Assembly: GCA_030042795.1 (NCBI GenBank)
Contig: JASHYZ010000089.1
Location: 1 to 10,624, forward strand
DNA length: 10,624 bases
Direction of reading: 5' to 3'
Origin: Terriglobia bacterium
GTDB taxonomy: Bacteria; Acidobacteriota; Terriglobia; UBA7540
Made by a program: the position numbers and the translations under genes. Shown here piece by piece: positions 7,585-10,624 of the stretch. Below the pieces are notes generated by a model, which worked only from the letters and a program-made list of their open reading frames with translations, was not told the DNA's origin and searched no databases. Numbering within the stretch: the first letter of the stretch is position 1; every line of letters begins with the position of its first letter.

Positions 7585-7589
7585 GCTTT

Positions 7590-9182
7590 ATGAACGCCAC
7601 GACCCGCCGGTTCTCATTACCGTTGGCATTAGGCGTTTTCTTGTTCTCTGCGATTCCACTCGTGTCGGCAGACCAGGAGTACTCTCACGTCAGAATCGTT
7701 CGCTTGAGCTTCGTGGAAGGCACCGTGACTTTGCTGCGTCCGGGCTCCACCGACTGGGTGAACGCCGCCGTGAACACGCCGGTCGAAGAGGGCTTTCAAC
7801 TTCTGACAGACAAAGCGAGTTTTGCCGAAGTTGAGTTTGAGAATGGCTCCTCCGTTCGGATCGGTGAGCTGTCGCTTCTGAAGTTCGATCAGCTTGGCCG
7901 CACAGAGTCCGGCGATTTGCTGAACAAAATTACGCTGGATCACGGCTACGGCACGGTCACGGCGATGCCGGAGAACACTGCGGTGTTCGAACTTCGGTCG
8001 GGCGATGCCGCTTTTACTCCCCAGGGCAAAGCCGAGTTCCGTGTGGATTTGGATCAAGGAAAGATGCGAGTTGAGGTCTTCAAAGGATCGGTGGACGTCT
8101 CGAGCCCCGAGAGCACCACCACGCTGGCTAAGAACGAGGTATTGGAGATCACGCCGGGAGGCGCAGAAGCCCCTGCCCTGAGCCAGAACATTAAGCGCGA
8201 TGATTGGGACGCCTGGGTAGCCGCCCGCGACCAGCAGGAGCAGGAATCAGCGGCCACTCAGCCGCCCGGAGGGGCCATCCCCGGAGCGCCCGCTTACGGC
8301 TGGAGCGACCTGAACCAATACGGGACGTGGTCTTATATCGATAGCTGCGGTTACGGCTGGCTGCCCAACGCAGCGGCCAACTGGTCTCCGTTCGGGTTTG
8401 GACAGTGGTCAACGTATCCGGGTTTCGGTTACACCTGGATTTCCTATGAGCCCTGGGGCTGGCTGCCCTACCATTACGGCGGGTGGCAACTTGATCCCAC
8501 GCTGGGTTGGGCGTGGTGTCCCAACAGCGGCTGGGGCGGTGCCGGGATGGGTTGGCTTTGGAGTCCGGCGATTGTGAGTTGGTATGAAGGTCCGGGTTGG
8601 ATAGGTTGGGCGCCGCTGCCGATACATCCCATTGGCGGGAGCGGTCTCCACCCGCCGCGACGACCGGTGGGGCTTAACGCAGTGAACCTCCGCACCTTTG
8701 AGAAAGGTGACCCGGTCACATCCCGTGAGTTGGTTGCAGTCGACAGCGCCAGCGCTAAGCCGGTGCAGGCTCCTTCGTTCCAAGCAGGTGTTACCGCGCC
8801 GCTGCCCGGCCGGCCTGTGAGGCTTTCCTCAGCGCAACAGGCTGTCATCAACGGAGCGTCCGTGAAGTCGGAGTCCGGCTTTATGGAGCACGTGTTCAGA
8901 GCCTCGCCGTCCGGCGGAGAATGGGCGCATCGCGCCCCGCAATCGAGCTTCGCGGCTCCTCCGTCGGAGGTTCGCAGCGCCGAAACCAATTACTGGAGCG
9001 GTCGCGCGCCTAGTTCCTCTGGCTTCCATAGCTTTTCTCCGGCGGGCGGCGGCGCTCGGAGCGGTAGCTTCAGTGCGCCGAGTCACGAAGGCGGTGGCTT
9101 CAGCGGTGGAATGTCCGTGGGCGGCGGCGGTCACGCTGGAGGCGGTGGCCCGGTTGCGGCGGGTGGGGGCGGTCACCACTAA
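7590..9182 (+). CDS. Exported FecR-domain protein with DUF6600-type W/Y/G-rich region and Gly/His tail
   Basis: This is a 530-residue exported protein. A signal peptide covers residues 1-27 (basic start, hydrophobic core, probable cleavage after Val-Ser-Ala27). A FecR-like beta domain follows at about 40-190, with PVEEGFQLLTDKASFAEVEF and GSSVRIGELSLLKF. After a linker, a Trp/Tyr/Gly-rich region (about 236-345) repeats units such as YGTWSY, YGWLP, FGQW, YTWISYEPWGWLPY and WIGWAPLP, typical of DUF6600. The rest is low-complexity Pro/Ser/Gly, ending in GGGGHAGGGGPVAAGGGGHH. Classical FecR proteins are transmembrane sigma regulators; this one shows no cytoplasmic part, no membrane helix after the signal, and no sigma factor or TonB receptor nearby, so a surface or periplasmic structural or binding role is more likely. 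The start is fixed by a strong ribosome binding site. The domain calls are good; the function is unknown. Confidence 0.88.
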   Translation: MNATTRRFSLPLALGVFLFSAIPLVSADQEYSHVRIVRLSFVEGTVTLLRPGSTDWVNAAVNTPVEEGFQLLTDKASFAEVEFENGSSVRIGELSLLKFDQLGRTESGDLLNKITLDHGYGTVTAMPENTAVFELRSGDAAFTPQGKAEFRVDLDQGKMRVEVFKGSVDVSSPESTTTLAKNEVLEITPGGAEAPALSQNIKRDDWDAWVAARDQQEQESAATQPPGGAIPGAPAYGWSDLNQYGTWSYIDSCGYGWLPNAAANWSPFGFGQWSTYPGFGYTWISYEPWGWLPYHYGGWQLDPTLGWAWCPNSGWGGAGMGWLWSPAIVSWYEGPGWIGWAPLPIHPIGGSGLHPPRRPVGLNAVNLRTFEKGDPVTSRELVAVDSASAKPVQAPSFQAGVTAPLPGRPVRLSSAQQAVINGASVKSESGFMEHVFRASPSGGEWAHRAPQSSFAAPPSEVRSAETNYWSGRAPSSSGFHSFSPAGGGARSGSFSAPSHEGGGFSGGMSVGGGGHAGGGGPVAAGGGGHH

Positions 9183-9232
9183 GCGAATTACAGATTTTTT
9201 GATTGCCGATTGATGACGAAGGATGCTGGCGG

Positions 9233-9255
9233 TCATTCCCGCGCAAGCGGGAATC
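9233..9255. repeat. ATTCCC-N8-GGGAAT palindromic repeat, copy 2
   Basis: ATTCCCGC (9235-9242) and GCGGGAAT (9247-9254) form a perfect 8-bp stem closed by the GNRA-type tetraloop GCAA. The 20-base core matches ATTCCC-N8-GGGAAT, the consensus known as dRS3 in Neisseria; similar palindromes occur in many unrelated bacteria. It lies between convergent genes, 50 bases after the FecR gene stop and 8 bases after the MEMO gene stop, where the hairpin could stabilise or end both transcripts. No T-run adjoins it on either strand. Confidence 0.75.
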
Positions 9256-9263
9256 GAAAATCG

Positions 9264-10097
9264 TCAATGGGCTATGATCACAATTCCACCGTAGCCTACA
9301 ACGCTGTCAACCGGGCCGCCGGTGTCGGCCGAGGTTGCGTACTTGACAAGCTCGGCGCTCTTCGCACCCAAATCTTTCGCGGCCACCAGCATGGCGACAG
9401 TGGGACCGAACCCGCACATGGAAATTCGCTCGCGAAACACTGTCTCGTAGAGCCCTTTAGGATCAAGGTTCAGAATTCGGCCGATCGCCTTCCCATCCTT
9501 CACGCGTGTCACGTTATCCGGCTCATAATGGTTGAAGTCGCTCGAAGCCACAATCAGACTGGGCTCGGCGGAGCGCTTCATGGCTTCCGAAACAGCATGG
9601 CCTAGCGCTTCCAGCGTCTCATAATCGCCAACTCCGATGGCGATCGGAAGCAGCGTAAACGCAGCTCCGCGGCGCTGCAAGAACGGAAGCTGGACTTCAA
9701 GCGAGTGTTCCTTAGCGTGAGCCTTCGCGTCCTCAACGAGAGCTGGGCACGCTTGGCGAACCGCGTGCCCTAAAGCCGAATTGAGCTGTACCTCCCCCAG
9801 CGGAGTCAACCAGCTTCCAGTTTCCATTACGGCCAGCGGTGCCCCGCGTCCGAAGTGGTTAGGTCCCAAGACAATATAAGAACTGCGCGGCGGCAGCCTG
9901 CTGTAAACAGCACCCGCCACGTGCCCGGAGTACATGTACCCGGCGTGCGGAACCACGCAGGCGATCGCCCGAGAGAGTTCGGCCTCTCGGGGAGCGTCCG
10001 GTGCCAAGTAGCGGTCAAGGTCACGCTGCAGCAAGTCAGGTTGAGACGGGTAGAATTGCCCCGCGACTGCGGGATGACGAACGTTAGGGGAAAGCAT
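9264..10097 (-). CDS. amrB: MEMO-family protein, AmmeMemoRadiSam system protein B
   Basis: This 277-residue protein has the full length of bacterial MEMO proteins, relatives of the LigB-type extradiol dioxygenases and of human MEMO1. It begins with the family hallmark HPAVAGQFYPS (8-18). The metal-site residues are present: His51 in VPHAGYMYSGH, His81 in LGPNH, Asp187 and His190 in SSDFNHY, and Cys228 in SMCGFGP, corresponding to human MEMO1 His49, His81, Asp189, His192 and Cys244. EHSLEVQLPFLQ (130-141) is another family block. The fold binds a metal, with iron or copper reported for human MEMO1; the bacterial function is not established. No signal peptide is seen, so it is cytoplasmic. The usual companions, AMMECR1 and a radical SAM protein, are not in this window. 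The ATG lacks a good Shine-Dalgarno and lies 36 bases after a small upstream gene, so coupling is plausible. Confidence 0.93.
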   Translation of the reverse strand: MLSPNVRHPAVAGQFYPSQPDLLQRDLDRYLAPDAPREAELSRAIACVVPHAGYMYSGHVAGAVYSRLPPRSSYIVLGPNHFGRGAPLAVMETGSWLTPLGEVQLNSALGHAVRQACPALVEDAKAHAKEHSLEVQLPFLQRRGAAFTLLPIAIGVGDYETLEALGHAVSEAMKRSAEPSLIVASSDFNHYEPDNVTRVKDGKAIGRILNLDPKGLYETVFRERISMCGFGPTVAMLVAAKDLGAKSAELVKYATSADTGGPVDSVVGYGGIVIIAH

Positions 10098-10133
10098 GGG
10101 GGGAACAACCGGGATGAAAGAAGCCGCGATTTC

Positions 10134-10424
10134 CTACTTCGTGGGGGTTTCGTCGTCCACGCGGATCTGGAGGGCCTTCAGGAATTCGACGTCTTCGCTA
10201 GTGATTTGGACCCGCGCGCGTTTGCCCACCTTATGGCGGTGGATAACGTCGCCATCGCCGTGTTTGTCAAAACCTATCGTAACTTCGAGCACGAGGAATA
10301 AGTTGTAACCGGCAGCCCTGATCTTACCGAGCACTTCACTGATGCGTTCAGACTCCGAAAGCGATTCGTTAATCGCCTCGCCTAGTTCTTCCAACAGTCG
10401 CTTGAACTCGCTGTTTATTTCCAA
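10134..10424 (-). CDS. Small hypothetical protein upstream of the MEMO gene
   Basis: I do not recognise this protein. With the preferred TTG start at 10424 it has 96 residues. An acidic, helical N-terminal half (SEFKRLLEELGEAINESLSE, then SERISEVLGKIRAAG) is followed by a beta-like segment (YNLFLVLEVTIGFDK) and a charged C-terminal part with ITSEDVEFLKALQIRVDDE. There is no signal peptide or membrane helix, so it is probably cytoplasmic. The start is chosen because AGGGTG (10434-10429) lies four bases upstream and because the promoter at 10466-10494 should begin transcription near 10459, leaving no leader for the longer frame that opens with TTG at 10460. Coding is supported by the ordered amphipathic sequence, the promoter and ribosome site, and the close MEMO gene downstream. 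It may be a small partner or regulator of MEMO; that is inference. Confidence 0.7.
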   Translation of the reverse strand: MEINSEFKRLLEELGEAINESLSESERISEVLGKIRAAGYNLFLVLEVTIGFDKHGDGDVIHRHKVGKRARVQITSEDVEFLKALQIRVDDETPTK

Positions 10425-10465
10425 TATACACCCTGACGAGACCCGGAGCCCTGTCCTCAAGTGTG

Positions 10466-10494
10466 ATTCTAGGGGCTGGCCGGCTGATTGTCAA
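10466..10494 (-). promoter_or_regulatory. Strong sigma70-type promoter for the small protein-MEMO operon
   Basis: On the minus strand TTGACA (10494-10489) is a perfect -35 element, followed after exactly 17 bases by TAGAAT (10471-10466), a five-of-six match to the -10 consensus. Transcription should start near 10459, giving a leader of about 35 bases to the TTG at 10424. This is the best promoter match in the window. Confidence 0.75.
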
Positions 10495-10613
10495 GTTTAC
10501 GAATTGAGACATGTATTATGTAACCGCTAAGGGCGCGTTGAGCCATTTAAGAATGTAACCCGCTGCGCCGTTTTCGATGTAACCCTCAGGAAGAATTCTC
10601 CAGGAGGGTTGTC
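10495..10613. repeat. Three direct ATGTAACC repeats at the right edge
   Basis: The exact octamer ATGTAACC occurs at 10518-10525, 10553-10560 and 10577-10584, all in the same orientation, starting 35 and 24 bases apart. They lie in the non-coding stretch between the minus-strand promoter and a + strand ribosome binding site. Direct repeats of this kind can be binding sites for a regulator, or for a transposase at the end of an insertion sequence. Confidence 0.55.
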
Positions 10614-10624
10614 ATGAATGGAAG
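10602..10624 (+). CDS. Start of a + strand gene cut by the window edge, with strong ribosome binding site
   Basis: AGGAGGG (10602-10608) is an excellent Shine-Dalgarno placed five bases before an ATG at 10614-10616. Only Met-Asn-Gly can be read before the window ends, so the product cannot be named. The repeats just upstream raise the possibility of a transposase gene, but nothing in the visible codons tests this. Confidence 0.5.

Larger units (their letters stand above)
7264..7589. other. Intergenic region between the efflux operon and the FecR gene
   Basis: These 326 bases contain no convincing gene. In order they hold a GC-rich near-palindrome just after the MFS stop (7270-7290), a 12-base direct repeat GCGAG(T/C)TTGAAC at 7335-7346 and 7442-7453, two interlocking inverted repeats (7384-7427), a possible promoter (7523-7554), and a perfect hairpin touching the downstream Shine-Dalgarno (7560-7577). 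A 62-codon frame starting at 7253 crosses the first half, but it looks like a chance reading frame. Confidence 0.6.

Noticed and set aside
8474..8989. A 171-codon minus-strand frame opposite the DUF6600 region
   Set aside because: It is antisense to the Trp/Gly-rich repeats, whose GGN/TGG codons remove minus-strand stops; there is no ribosome site or recognisable domain.
9195..9200. T-run after the FecR gene as an intrinsic terminator
   Set aside because: No GC-rich stem immediately precedes the six Ts, so it does not form a standard terminator; the nearby palindrome at 9235-9254 lies downstream of it.
9210..9605. A 131-codon + strand frame across the palindrome and the MEMO gene
   Set aside because: It is antisense to conserved MEMO residues, including the Cys228 and His190 region, and starts within the intergenic repeat zone.
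10518..10584. CRISPR-like array from the ATGTAACC repeats
   Set aside because: The repeats are only eight bases long with unequal short spacing and no cas genes, so they do not fit a CRISPR array.

Overview
The window looks like chromosomal DNA of a GC-rich Gram-negative bacterium, most likely an acidobacterium. The evidence is a tripartite envelope efflux system, which needs an outer membrane, and an exported FecR protein carrying a Trp/Tyr/Gly-rich DUF6600-type region, an architecture I associate mainly with Acidobacteriota. The phylum call is an inference from protein style, not from a marker gene.

Left two thirds (1-7263, + strand): a probable four-gene transport operon. It holds the 3' part of a TolC-type outer-membrane channel (start lost off the left edge), a lipoprotein-like periplasmic adaptor, an RND inner-membrane pump, and an MFS permease of the lactate/sialate (JEN/SHS) type. 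The last three genes are separated by 1-2 bases, so they are probably co-transcribed and translationally coupled. The first junction is wider (204 bp) and contains an ATTCCC/GGGAAT inverted-repeat element. The first three products form a complete efflux machine. The MFS gene is an unusual partner and could handle an organic acid connected with the pump's substrate.

Middle (7264-9182): a 326-bp intergenic region with a candidate terminator, overlapping inverted repeats, a candidate promoter and a perfect 7-bp hairpin touching a strong Shine-Dalgarno. It leads into an exported FecR/DUF6600 protein with a Gly/His-rich tail and no sigma factor or TonB receptor beside it.

Right third (9183-10624): a second ATTCCC-N8-GGGAAT palindrome lies between convergent genes. 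On the minus strand a small unrecognised protein and a MEMO-family protein (AmmeMemoRadiSam system protein B) form a two-gene operon, preceded by a near-consensus sigma70 promoter (TTGACA-N17-TAGAAT). That promoter decides the start of the small gene, a TTG at 10424. The right edge holds three direct ATGTAACC repeats, a strong Shine-Dalgarno and the first codons of a + strand gene. This arrangement could be the left end of an insertion sequence, but that cannot be decided from the window.

No tRNA, rRNA or CRISPR array was seen. The most interesting items are the MFS gene with a degenerate JEN signature attached to an efflux operon, the MEMO/small-protein operon, the hairpin abutting the FecR ribosome binding site, and the repeat-rich right edge.
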